Of a stretch of DNA of 64,000 nucleotides, positions 48,766 to 57,991 are shown piece after piece. The first letter of the stretch is position 1; each line of letters opens with the position of its first letter. The stretch comes from Panonychus citri. Lineage: Eukaryota > Arthropoda > Arachnida > Trombidiformes > Tetranychidae. The notes under the pieces were generated by a model, which searched no databases, had not been told where the DNA came from, and saw only the letters and a list, made by a program, of their open reading frames with translations. The translations under genes were made by a program, and so were the position numbers. Location: assembly GCF_014898815.1 (NCBI RefSeq), contig NW_026515429.1:1-64000 (forward strand), read 5' to 3'.

Positions 48766-49340
48766 TCATGGGTGGAGATGGAGGAAAGGATGACATTGGG
48801 CCAAGGGAAGAGGAGATAGAGTCAAGGGTGATGGAGACAGAGGATCGGTGATGGTGGAGTAGTTGGGGTCGGTCATGGTCGAGTCAAGGGTGATGGTCGA
48901 GTCAAGAGTGATGGTCGAGTCAATGGTGATGGTGGTCGTGGATGCTGGTTCTGGTTCAGGTTCGGGTTCAGGTTCGGGTTCAGGTTCAGCTGCTGAGGTT
49001 GGATCCTGACCATAAAGTCAATCATCTGATCCGGTGCTTCCACCAGATAAGATGAGGCTGCAGCTGGATCCCATTCTCATCAATTGAGACACGAAGAGAG
49101 TTGAGGAGGTTGATCACCTCGGCCAAGGGAACAGACCCTTGCAGACTGTATGGGTCTGCAAGGGCTGCCCTTCTAGTGGCGTCGAGGGATCGAAGAGCCA
49201 CGACCGAAGGAGCATAATGGTGGCTTAGTGGTGGTGAAGGAGAGACTGGAGCGGCAGCAGGAGCTATCGGGCCAAAGAGGTCGGCAGGTAGCCGAAGACA
49301 TGATGAGGAAGCAAGATTGGAGGTGATGGAGGTAGAGAAG
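48766..49340 (-). pseudogene. Decayed reading frame in a G/C-richer island
   Basis: On the minus strand, one frame is open without Met from about 49335 to a TGA at 49022. It contains ALADPYSLQGSVPLAEVIN and then LRVSIDENGI. A second frame takes over at about 49070 (DPAAASSYLVEAPDQMIDF), and a third from about 49011 to 48766 begins with alternating Glu-Pro and a three-fold IT-DST repeat. Codon-like composition and continuity imply one former protein with two frameshifts. No family is recognised. It may be a relic of a neighbouring mobile element, given the abrupt composition change. Confidence 0.4.
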
Positions 49341-49364
49341 ACATATTGAGAGCGAGAGAGTATA

Positions 49365-49445
49365 AGAGAGTAAGAGTAAGAGAGTAAGAGTAAGAGTAAG
49401 AGAGTGAGAGTAAGAGTAAGAGCAAGAGCAAGAGCAAGAGATAGA
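49365..49445. repeat. GAGTAA/GAGCAA microsatellite
   Basis: Hexanucleotide units of AGAGTAAGAGTAAGAGCAAG type repeat for about 80 bp, giving Ser/Leu/Tyr-rich spurious frames on the minus strand. Confidence 0.85.
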
Positions 49446-49929
49446 TGAATACTGACAATCTTTACTGTTCAAGATTGGGTTTTATACTCAGAAATGCTCA
49501 CCTTAAACCACCTCTTGTCTTCCATCTCACTCGTAGAGCTCCCTTTCCTATCTCCCTCCCATAGTAAAGCAAAAAGACTCTCTCTCACTTGTTAGTACAG
49601 TGGAAGCTGAAGTATCATCTTCATCTTATAATCTGTTTTAAGTTAATCTCTTTACTAGAAGAATGAAAAAAGAGAAAATTGGAAGAGATAAACTTTTTAA
49701 AAATAATCTTTTTAAGAAAGTTAATCTTCTCGAAATTAATCTTTTCAGAGTTAATCTTTTTTAAACCTAATCTATTGAAAAGCAGTGAAATGTATTGAAA
49801 GCAATGAAAGTGAATGGGAGTTAATCTTTTTCTATTGAAATGTACTGAAGTCATAGAAACAATCATCTTTATCATCATTCAGCATTTACTGCATGCTATT
49901 TACTATAGTATATTCAGTTTACTTTCAAC

Positions 49930-50405
49930 ATTCAAAACAATCACAACAGAATCAACAGAACCAACAGAATCAACAACACAACAATCAACAATTAACAATC
50001 AACACAACAATTAACAATCAACACAACAATTAACAATCAACACAACAATTAACAATCAACACAACAATTAACAATCAACAATCAACACAATCACAACAAT
50101 TAACAATCAACAACAATTAACAATCAACAACAATCAACAATCAACAGAATCAACAATCAACACAATCAACACAATCAACACAATCAACACAATCACAACA
50201 ATTAACAATCAACAACAATCAACAATCAACAGAATCAACAATCAACACAATCAACACAATCAACACAATCAACACAATCACAACAATTAACAATCAACAA
50301 CAATTAACAACAATCAACAATCAACAATCAACAGAATCAACAATTAACAATCAACACAACAATCAACAATTAACAATTAACAATTAACAATCAACACAAC
50401 AGTAA
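49930..50405. repeat. CAACAATTAACAATCAACA minisatellite
   Basis: About 475 bp consists of interlaced short units (AACAATCAACA, ACAATTAACA, AATCAACAC). It lacks the constant-length spacers of a CRISPR array. It lies about 400 bp before the first Polinton gene and may be subterminal to that element. Confidence 0.85.
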
Positions 50406-50653
50406 CCATAGTAACCCGTAACCATAGCAACCACACCAACATTCAAAAGGTAAAAAAAGTCTCCACCCCCTTTTCTTTTTCTTATTTTTCTATCTAAGTT
50501 ACCATTAAGGTTCTATGGGTTTAATTTTCCGCCTTTTTCAATCTCAAAAATTTTCGGCTGCAAGTCCAACTCACTGCGCTGATTAATATAGGCTAGCAAA
50601 GTTATAATGAAACTTTTTTTTCAAGCGACTTAGTTTTTAACTTAGAAATTTAC

Positions 50654-50753
50654 CATGTATTCTCTATGGGGAATTTTGCATGTATTCTCTATGGGGAATT
50701 TTGCATGTATTCTCTATGGGGAATTTTACATGTATTGTCTATGGGGGATTTTA
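50654..50753 (+). repeat. Four tandem 25-bp units upstream of the polymerase gene
   Basis: The unit CATGTATTCTCTATGGGGAATTTTG is repeated four times, the last two with base changes, ending about 55 bp before the first ATG of the element at 50807. The spacing fits promoter or origin iterons, but this is only inference. Confidence 0.75.
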
Positions 50754-50806
50754 CATGTTAGTTTTTTTTTTCCTAATATTAACACTTTTCTTTATCACCA
50801 GTTAAC

Positions 50807-51769
50807 ATGGACTTAACACGAGCCTTCCAAATTCTAAATGAGGAAATGGAGCAAGAATACGATGAAATCTGCAGAAGATTTGTGATTCCAGATAACCAAA
50901 ATTGCGCTGATTCGATAAACCATGGACTTGATGCTTGTATGGAATGTGATGAAGACGACGAGATATGTAAAAACTACTATGTTAAAAACGATGAAGAAGA
51001 ACTAGATATGTATATGGAAAATCAAGACGATGATGACATATGTATCAACTTAGGGATAGAAGGTGAAACAGAAGCAGAGGAGGTTAGTATGTTAGATTTA
51101 TCAGCTACTGGTGTGATTAATGAAATAGCGACAGGACAAATCCTTTCTCAATCAATTCAGAAGCAACCGGATGCTATTTATTATACTGATAACCATTCTA
51201 GCAGTTCTGGTTCTACATCTCTTGTACACTCTTGTGCTTCCAATGAACAATATGATGTCGGTCACTCATCTCAAGATATAGCGCAATCAACTCATCGCTC
51301 TTCATCGTCTTCTACTTCAAGCTCATGTTCAACTTGCAACTCTTCACAGTCTTCGTCTTTCTCTTCAAGCTCATGTTCAACTTGCGATACATGTTCAACA
51401 CCTCTTCACAGTCTTCGTCTTTCTCTTCAAGCTCATGTTCAACTTGATACATGTTCAACTTGCAACTCTTCACAGTCTTCGTCTTTCTCTTCAAGCTCAT
51501 GTTCAACTTGCGATACATGTTCAACACAACTCTTCACAGTCTTCGTCTTTCTCTTCAAGCTCATGTTCAACTTGCGATACATGTTCAACTTGCAACTCTT
51601 CACAGTCTTCGTCTTTCTCTTCAAGCTCATGTTCAACTTGCGATACATGTTCAACTTGCAACTCTTCACAGTCTTCGTCTTTCTTCAAGCTCATATTCAA
51701 CTTGCAACTCTTCACAGTCTTCGTCTTTCTGTTCAAGCTCATGTTCAACTTGATACATGTTCAACTTAA
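50807..51769 (+). CDS. Acidic/Ser-Cys-repeat frame upstream of the polymerase core
   Basis: The frame opens at ATG 50807 with about 150 residues of acidic sequence (EEEYDE and DEDDE-type patches, several Cys). A tract of tandem 66-bp units (51330-51800) follows, encoding Ser-rich repeats with CSTCDTCSTC. Units differ by small indels, so the reading frame changes several times through the tract. The frame that emerges leads into the polymerase N-terminal region. The domain is unrecognised. It is either an N-terminal extension of the polymerase or a separate small gene. Confidence 0.5.
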   Translation: MDLTRAFQILNEEMEQEYDEICRRFVIPDNQNCADSINHGLDACMECDEDDEICKNYYVKNDEEELDMYMENQDDDDICINLGIEGETEAEEVSMLDLSATGVINEIATGQILSQSIQKQPDAIYYTDNHSSSSGSTSLVHSCASNEQYDVGHSSQDIAQSTHRSSSSSTSSSCSTCNSSQSSSFSSSSCSTCDTCSTPLHSLRLSLQAHVQLDTCSTCNSSQSSSFSSSSCSTCDTCSTQLFTVFVFLFKLMFNLRYMFNLQLFTVFVFLFKLMFNLRYMFNLQLFTVFVFLQAHIQLATLHSLRLSVQAHVQLDTCST

Positions 51770-51799
51770 CTCTTCACAGTCTTCGTCTTTCTCTTCAAC

Positions 51800-52595
51800 A
51801 CTCAAGACTTCCAGATCTAAACAAGATTTTTCTCAACAGGGAGGTGGTCAAGGTGATGATTCTATTCTTCATTCAAGACCAAGGGAAAGAGAAATAGAGT
51901 TTGAGATTGTAGATGAACAGCCATGGAGAACAAATGCGAACTTCCATTCAATGACCAAACTTCTTCGCGCTAGGCTCAACAACAACTGCTCGTCCGGTGT
52001 TGATATTTCGCGCTTATCGCACGCAATAGATACAGCCTATGAAAGATTTGTTTCCAAACTGATAGAAGATGCCAATTCAAATGACAGGATCTTTATAACA
52101 TTTCGTAATCCGCAAGAAAACCGTGAACTTTATGTCTCATTCCTCAAGAAAAACTTCAATCCACAGGAGTTTCTTGATAGAGCCTATACTAGCACAATCA
52201 GCAGGAAATTTCCTAGATGATGGAGTTTTGAAATAAAAGTTCAAATAGTCAAGTCCATTTCAGGAGGAGCAAGGGCAAGGGTTTCGAAACTCTTATCAGG
52301 CGCTGAGAGAGCACAAAAGAGAAGTGTTTTCTTGATTACAAATGATGACTACAAGTGTGGATACATGGCTATTGCTGCTGGGAAAGCTTACGTCGATGAA
52401 GTTATATGTAAAGACAATAAACAATTCTGGGATAGCTTAAGACGATCTAAAAATAAACAAGTTGCTCTAGCCGCAAATTTATTCATGAACATGCAAGTAG
52501 ATGTTAGTTCACCATTGGACATACAGAAAATTTCCGAGATTCAAAGCTTACTACCATCTTATCAAATTGTCGTTATTGATCAAAGACACAATTGA
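51800..52595 (+). pseudogene. N-terminal part of the Polinton DNA polymerase, interrupted
   Basis: In one frame the sequence reads from about 51800 through a segment with FEIVDEQPWRTN to a TGA at 52218-52220. It continues without shift through SVFLITNDDYKCGYMAIAAG to 52595, where a second stop is met and the polymerase frame shifts. The region typical of arthropod Polinton polymerases (a domain preceding the zinc-finger and exonuclease parts) is clearly present. One in-frame stop and one frameshift separate it from the catalytic frame. Confidence 0.65.
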
Positions 52596-55500
52596 AACTG
52601 TTTTCCGGCACTGATGTTGAACATAAAATTGTTTTAGAATACAGCGAACCACCACACTTCAACCTCATCACATCAATAACTGGGTACATGGACTGTGACT
52701 ATTTTTGTTTCAATTGTTGGGCTAAAACCAGCAAAGATACACATTATTGTAAAGGATCATGTAAAAAATGTCGTTCAGTTAAGGCATGTGTATTCATCCA
52801 AAGAATTACTTGCAGTGAGTGTAATGTTGATTTGAATTCTCAACACTGCTTTGATCAGCATAAACAGAATGGTGTTTGTGGTCGCATTAGAAAATGTTTT
52901 ACCTGCTGGGTTCAATATGACACAACAGCAGGTGATCATGTTTGTGATGTTTATACTTGCAATTTCTGTGATGTAGGCTACCGTGCAAGCCCACACTACT
53001 GTCATGTCAAACCAGCAAACCTCGAACATCTCATCGACGATGACGTAAAACCATGGATATTAATTTGTTATGACATAGAATCAATGCAGATCACCAAGAC
53101 AGACAATACAAATATCCTGACACATCAGCCAAATTTGTTGATAAGCAGGACAATGTGCACATCATGTACTGATGAAAAAACTTTAGTAAGGAACCTTAGA
53201 GATTGTGAAATGTGTGGTGATGAAGAACATGTATGGTATGGAACAGAGTGTGTCGAACAATTTTGTAATTATCTCTATGATAAGATGCTTCCTCGAACTG
53301 CAGCTGAAGATGACTCAAGAACCGCCATCCAGATAAAGGTTATTGCACATAATCAAAGAGGATATGATGGTCATTTCATTATGCAAGACTTTTTCAAAAG
53401 GAAATTTTTACTAGTCCCAAATGTCATCATGTCTGGGTCAAAAATTCTTTACTCACAGATGGAGAATATAAAGTTCATTGACTCTTTGAGTTTGTTTATG
53501 CAGCCTCTTTCATCCCTCTGCAAATCCTTTAACATCAAAGAAATGAAGAAGGGATATTTTCCACATAAGTTCAACACACCAGAAAATCAGCATTATGTTG
53601 GAGTGTTTCCAGCTATCGATTTTTATGACCCACTCTCCCTCAAACCGACGCAGAAGGCTGAACTTGAAAAATGGTATTATGAGACTATAAAGACTGACCC
53701 AGTATTCAATTTTAAGACTGAGATTATTGAATACTGCAGATCAGATGTCCTCATACTTCAAACAGCAATTATGCGTTTCATTGACTTGTTTAAATCGATC
53801 ACTGGACTTAACCCAATAACTAGAAGTTTCACGTTAGCTTCAGTAGCGATGGAGGTCTTTAGAGCTCGCATGCTTCCAGCATTTACCCTTGGAGTCACTC
53901 CTCTTTCAGGATATGCTGAGAGAAAACAGTCGACTAAAGGCGCTGCGTGGTTAGATTTAATGCAAAAAGATCTTCGAACAAAAATCAGAAGAGAATGGAG
54001 GCTTGGACCTTTTTACGCAGACGGATTTATTCCAAGTAATAATACTGTATTTGAATTTTGGGGATGTTATTACCATGGATGTCCTGCATGCTACCCGGAT
54101 AGGTCAACGATAGTTACAATGAATGACGAAGAACTAACGGTTGAATCATTATACCAAAGAGTCTTGCTCAAAAAAGAATATTATCAGCATAGAGGTTATC
54201 TTCTTCATGAGATCTGGGAACACGAGTTTGATGAGAGAGAAAGATATACCAGCTCTCGTATCTCATACTACAATCAGATAAAACAAGTAGGGTCAATAAA
54301 TATCCGCGAAAGCTTTTATGGGGGTAGAACAAATAACATCAAGTTCTTTCATCAATGCAGTTCAGATGAAGTAATCAGATATTTAGATTTCACATCATTA
54401 TATCCATTCGTCTTGCGTGAATATGACTATCCACTCGGACATCCTTTCCTCATCCAAGAAGATTTTCGAGATATCGGGAGTTACTTTGGATTCATCAAAT
54501 GTAAAGTACTTCCACCTACCAAGCTAAACATTGGGGTCCTGCCGATGAGAATATCCAAGAAGTTATTATTTCCCTTGTGTATGAAGTGTGCAGTCGAAAA
54601 CATTCAAACATCATGCACACATTCACCTGAGGAGAGAGTTATGACAAGCACTTGGACTAGCATCGAACTCCAAGAAGCTGTTAAATATGGCTATAAAATC
54701 ATGAAGATCTATCAAGTTCTCAATTATCGGAAGACTCCACATTCAGGTACACTTTTTTCAGAGTATGTAAAAATGTGGCTCAAAATAAAACAAGAGTCTA
54801 GTGATTGGCCTTCATGGGTTACCAATGAATTCGATAAACAAAAATACATCAATGACTACAAAGCAGCTGAAGGTGTTGAGTTGGATCCAAATTCTATCGA
54901 GAAGAATCCTGGAAGGCGAAGCATCGCAAAGCTTATGTTGAACAGTTTTTGGGGTAAACTAGCGCAAACTGCAAATTTACCGAAAACAAGCTTTGTAAGA
55001 AACTACGCTGATCTATGGGGTATCGTTTCTGATGAGCAAAATGAGATTCTGGGTATGCATGAACCTTCTGAAGAAGTTATTATGCTGCAACATCGTTTTA
55101 TTGAGTCAGCTAAGGAGAAAATTTCGCCTGGAAAGACTAATATTGCAGTCGCTAGTTTTGTCACAGCATACGCACGTAGAGAGCTTTTTCGTTTGATACA
55201 ACGTATCGAGTCACATCGACAAGGTAGAGTTCTCTATTTTGACACCGATTCAGTTGTGTTTGTAGAGAAAACTGGTGATCCGAAAATTCAATGCGGAGAC
55301 TATCTTGGTCAATTGACAGATGAGATTGAACCTGGCTGGAAATGTAATCTTTTTGTTTCATTAGGCCCAAAAAACTATGCATACCAAGTCATAAACTCTC
55401 AAGAAGATACTAAAAGTATAATAAAAGTAAAAGGGATACGACTCACATCCAAGGCATTAGACATCATAACTACACAGAAACTTCTTGAAATGGCGCATTC

Positions 55501-55669
55501 TTACATAGGAGGTAACCAACAGACAGTTAACATAACACAAAGTAACATTGTATCCGACAAGTTTACACATACAGTTGAAACACGGAATTTTGAAAAAATC
55601 TACAGGGCAGTCTCCGAAAAAAGACGAATTATTGGTAATGATACACGCCCTTTTGGCTATGTAGATTGA
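52592..55669 (+). CDS. Protein-primed family-B DNA polymerase (pPolB), catalytic frame
   Basis: The open frame spans 1,025 codons (no ATG until residue 33, as it continues from the interrupted upstream part). Cys/His zinc-knuckle-like clusters occupy residues 35-137. Exonuclease motifs are CYDIES (D161, E163), GYDGHF (D259) and YCRSD (D385). Polymerase motifs are A, DFTSLYPFV (D599); B, KLMLNSFWGK (K780); and C, YFDTDS (D884, D886). It replicates the linear element using a protein primer. Between the exonuclease and palm, an ADGF...EFWGCYYHGC segment (about residues 476-497) resembles the catalytic strand pattern of Vsr-like nucleases. All polymerase and exonuclease acids are intact in this frame. 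Confidence 0.88.
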   Translation: MKLFSGTDVEHKIVLEYSEPPHFNLITSITGYMDCDYFCFNCWAKTSKDTHYCKGSCKKCRSVKACVFIQRITCSECNVDLNSQHCFDQHKQNGVCGRIRKCFTCWVQYDTTAGDHVCDVYTCNFCDVGYRASPHYCHVKPANLEHLIDDDVKPWILICYDIESMQITKTDNTNILTHQPNLLISRTMCTSCTDEKTLVRNLRDCEMCGDEEHVWYGTECVEQFCNYLYDKMLPRTAAEDDSRTAIQIKVIAHNQRGYDGHFIMQDFFKRKFLLVPNVIMSGSKILYSQMENIKFIDSLSLFMQPLSSLCKSFNIKEMKKGYFPHKFNTPENQHYVGVFPAIDFYDPLSLKPTQKAELEKWYYETIKTDPVFNFKTEIIEYCRSDVLILQTAIMRFIDLFKSITGLNPITRSFTLASVAMEVFRARMLPAFTLGVTPLSGYAERKQSTKGAAWLDLMQKDLRTKIRREWRLGPFYADGFIPSNNTVFEFWGCYYHGCPACYPDRSTIVTMNDEELTVESLYQRVLLKKEYYQHRGYLLHEIWEHEFDERERYTSSRISYYNQIKQVGSINIRESFYGGRTNNIKFFHQCSSDEVIRYLDFTSLYPFVLREYDYPLGHPFLIQEDFRDIGSYFGFIKCKVLPPTKLNIGVLPMRISKKLLFPLCMKCAVENIQTSCTHSPEERVMTSTWTSIELQEAVKYGYKIMKIYQVLNYRKTPHSGTLFSEYVKMWLKIKQESSDWPSWVTNEFDKQKYINDYKAAEGVELDPNSIEKNPGRRSIAKLMLNSFWGKLAQTANLPKTSFVRNYADLWGIVSDEQNEILGMHEPSEEVIMLQHRFIESAKEKISPGKTNIAVASFVTAYARRELFRLIQRIESHRQGRVLYFDTDSVVFVEKTGDPKIQCGDYLGQLTDEIEPGWKCNLFVSLGPKNYAYQVINSQEDTKSIIKVKGIRLTSKALDIITTQKLLEMAHSYIGGNQQTVNITQSNIVSDKFTHTVETRNFEKIYRAVSEKRRIIGNDTRPFGYVD

Positions 55670-56098
55670 TTTTTTAAAAACTCTAAATAAAAAAGAATAA
55701 AAATTATTATTTGCGTAAAACTTTATTTATAGAAAAGACTATCATCTATCTAAAAAAGTAAGATTACTGGTCAAGTTAGGATTCATATGCGTGTATTCAG
55801 ATAGGTTTAACATGTATAATGAGGCGTGTCTTTGTTTCACAAAAGGCAGATGAGAGGGAAGAAAGGGCAGCGGCGAAGTATAAAAAAGTACAACCAAAGA
55901 TTGAAAAGGGTGTTTCCATTATTAAAGAAAACTGGTTTTACATCTATTTTTGCGCATGTTTGGAATTATTTCCATCAAGTGGTATAAAAGAAGAGTCTTT
56001 TCACAGTATTTTTATTTTCAGTCTAACTTTCCAACTAGTAACATCAATTTTTCCTTTTAAGTTTTGAAAAAACAACAAAAAGAAACTACATCATCGAA
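55670..56098 (+). other. Spacer after the polymerase with a doubtful small frame
   Basis: This AT-rich spacer contains an ATG-initiated frame at 55819-56067 (82 aa). Its first half is Lys/Glu-rich (QKADEREERAAAKYKK) and its second half is hydrophobic. I do not recognise it, and it could be a decayed small gene. Confidence 0.3.
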
Positions 56099-56610
56099 AT
56101 GGATTTCTCAAAATTTTCAGTACCTGTCTCAAACACTAATGGTAAAGCTTCTGAAAAATACATCAGAAAGCCAACCCCATTTGTTAAAATAAGCTCAAGG
56201 TCAGGAGACTACACAAGATTCGCCTTAACAGATACCTCGTTCAGGTTCAAAATTGACGAAAAATGGTACAACTCAATCATTGCTTACCTCGCTGCAAACA
56301 AGGATCTTAAAAAGATCGAATTTAATGATATCCTCACTGCTTATTTAGCCAAGTTCCGGGGATGTTGGGAATTGAAACGACTATTAATTGCTACAGGTAA
56401 CACTATTCTAATATATTGCGATGCAGAAGATAAAACATTATCTTGTGGATTTGATCAAGATGACACAAATGCTGATATGCCACACAACTGGACAGGTAAA
56501 ACCTTCTTGGATACGTTTTGATGCAATTAAGATGTGAACTCAAGGAGGACTGGAAGGTAGAAAATCTGTCTGGAGATGGTAACGTCATCAAACGAAAAAC
56601 CAATGAATAA
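56099..56610 (+). pseudogene. NADAR/YbiA-like protein with a late frameshift
   Basis: The frame from ATG 56099 encodes a small domain. The segment KFRGCWELKRLLIATGN followed by a D-x-x-x-S-C-G-F-D strand matches the core of the NADAR (YbiA/DUF1768) superfamily, which acts on ADP-ribose or N-glycosidic substrates. Near 56500 a frameshift is needed to reach the family's closing helix (LGYVLMQLRCELK), which then ends at 56608-56610. The otherwise conserved Glu of the E-x-x-x-Q-A-x-K helix is replaced: the segment reads SIIAYLAANK. The Trp of the D-x-x-WG motif is Ser. Even undamaged it may not have been catalytic. Family assignment is by eye and moderately secure. Confidence 0.5.
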
Positions 56611-56739
56611 TTTTCATAATATATATAAAGAATAACAAAAAAGTTTTGATGTAACAACTTTCATTTATAAAATTATTCAATTAAAATAAAATGGTTTCAG
56701 AAAATAACTCATTTTACTTTTATTCACCCTTTCACGTGT

Positions 56740-57327
56740 ATGGTTGCAGGCCCAACATCAAGTGGGAAGACTGTAATTAAGTCTTTAATTGATAATCATA
56801 GATTCACATTTTCGAAACTTAAGTCAAATCCTAAGATTGTATGGTGTCATGGGCAAATGCAGGAAAGCTATAGTGAGAGCGACAGTATAATTGAATATCA
56901 CGAAGGTTTGATTGAAGATCCTAGTAATTATGATTTGATTGTTGTTGATGATCTTATGAATGAACTAGGAGGAGATAATAGACTTCTAAATTTATTTACT
57001 AAAGGTAGTCATCATCTCCACATAAGTGTTATATTCATAGTACAAAACATTTTCCACCAGGGTAAACACATGCGCGGAATAAGCTTGAATTGTCAATACT
57101 TGGTACTGATGAAAAATCCTAGAGACAAATCACAAATACACTGCTTAGCTAGACAAATATATCCAACCAAGAGCGCAAGACTGATAAAAGCGTATGAAGA
57201 TGCAACTAAGCAACCATTCAGCTATTTAAAGATTGATCTTACACCAAGAACTCCAGATCATTTGCGAGTTCAGACCAACATAGTTCGAAAGGAAGCCAAA
57301 CATAACATCATCATTTATGAAATATGA
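56740..57327 (+). CDS. Genome-packaging ATPase (FtsK/HerA, A32-like)
   Basis: The protein is 195 aa. Walker A is AGPTSSGKT (residues 3-11) and Walker B is LIVVDD (D70, D71), followed by a sensor-like VIFIVQN strand. This matches the packaging ATPase of Polintons, adintoviruses and the larger nucleocytoplasmic DNA viruses, which drives DNA into the capsid. The ATG sits immediately before the P-loop. The preceding bases in the same frame (FTFIHPFTC) resemble the usual N-terminal strand, so the true start is probably upstream and lost. The stop overlaps the next ATG. Confidence 0.82.
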   Translation: MVAGPTSSGKTVIKSLIDNHRFTFSKLKSNPKIVWCHGQMQESYSESDSIIEYHEGLIEDPSNYDLIVVDDLMNELGGDNRLLNLFTKGSHHLHISVIFIVQNIFHQGKHMRGISLNCQYLVLMKNPRDKSQIHCLARQIYPTKSARLIKAYEDATKQPFSYLKIDLTPRTPDHLRVQTNIVRKEAKHNIIIYEI

Positions 57328-57706
57328 TTTCACAAGAATTATCCGACTGTTTACCCATTATTCACCTCTACATGAAGTTGAAAGGGAAAAAGCTACGACA
57401 GGACTTTCTAGCAGACCAATTCAAACAGGACTCAAAATATATAAAGCAATCCATGAGATCGTTATGAATGTTGTACACCAGAATCTACCTCTTCCTGATG
57501 ACGTTAAACCAAAGTTACGAAGACACAAGCGCAATAGTTGATTTCATCCATGACAAAAATAAAAGAGACATAAAAAACATCTGATACAATCTGGTGGATA
57601 TCTACACTATCTTATTCCTGCTGCTATACAATTGATAGACACAATAATATCCAATGGAAGTAATAAAGAAAACTTACCAAATGAATGATACTGAGACCTC
57701 TCAATT
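57317..57706 (+). pseudogene. Conserved Polinton protein with a hydrophobic C-terminus, frameshifted
   Basis: It begins at ATG 57317, overlapping the ATPase stop, and runs to 57541 with LPLPDDVKPKL. Other frames carry the continuation: DFIHDKNKRDIK near 57545-57575 and then a Gly-Gly plus hydrophobic segment (SGGYLHYLIPAAIQ) ending near 57706. A G-G-F/Y-L-x-x-L-I-P-A motif is common in small Polinton proteins of unknown role. Two shifts separate the parts. Confidence 0.45.
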
Positions 57707-57956
57707 ACCAATGAAAGGTTCAGGAATTGTAACAGCTAAAACTTCGAGTGATAAAATAAAATTGATTACTCATATAGCTTTGAAATTTGCATTACGTAAT
57801 TATTATGACGCCAATAATAGGCTGTTATTCAACGATAAGGTCATTGCTGATAGTGATTTAATTGATCTTTTAGGCTCCCTCACAAACCAGAGTAAACTTC
57901 CTAAATACATAAATGAATTTTATTTTACTAAAAATGTGATGTTGATTCTTCGCTGA
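57654..57956 (+). CDS. Conserved Polinton hypothetical protein
   Basis: The frame is 100 codons. Its second half has the pattern DANNRLLFNDKVIADSDLID, which resembles the strand-helix domain seen in an uncharacterised Polinton protein encoded near the integrase. Function is unknown. It overlaps the end of the preceding gene in another frame. Confidence 0.4.
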   Translation: MEVIKKTYQMNDTETSQLPMKGSGIVTAKTSSDKIKLITHIALKFALRNYYDANNRLLFNDKVIADSDLIDLLGSLTNQSKLPKYINEFYFTKNVMLILR

Positions 57957-57991
57957 TAAAAAATGATAAAATCAGAAGAAAACTCAAGCAT

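Noticed and set aside
49173..49472. Two Met-started minus-strand frames with Ser/Leu/Tyr runs
   Set aside because: They translate the GAGTAA microsatellite and lie out of frame with the better coding-like frame in the same place.
49930..50405. CRISPR-like array of short repeats
   Set aside because: Units are interlaced and variable, with no unique spacers of constant length. The genome is eukaryotic, so this is a minisatellite.
48200..50800. A Polinton left terminal inverted repeat
   Set aside because: The right end lies outside the window, so no inverted partner can be compared. No candidate terminus could be supported.
52592..55669. Programmed frameshifting as explanation for the broken Polinton frames
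   Set aside because: Breaks are numerous, in many genes, of different sizes and mixed with nonsense codons. Decay is simpler.
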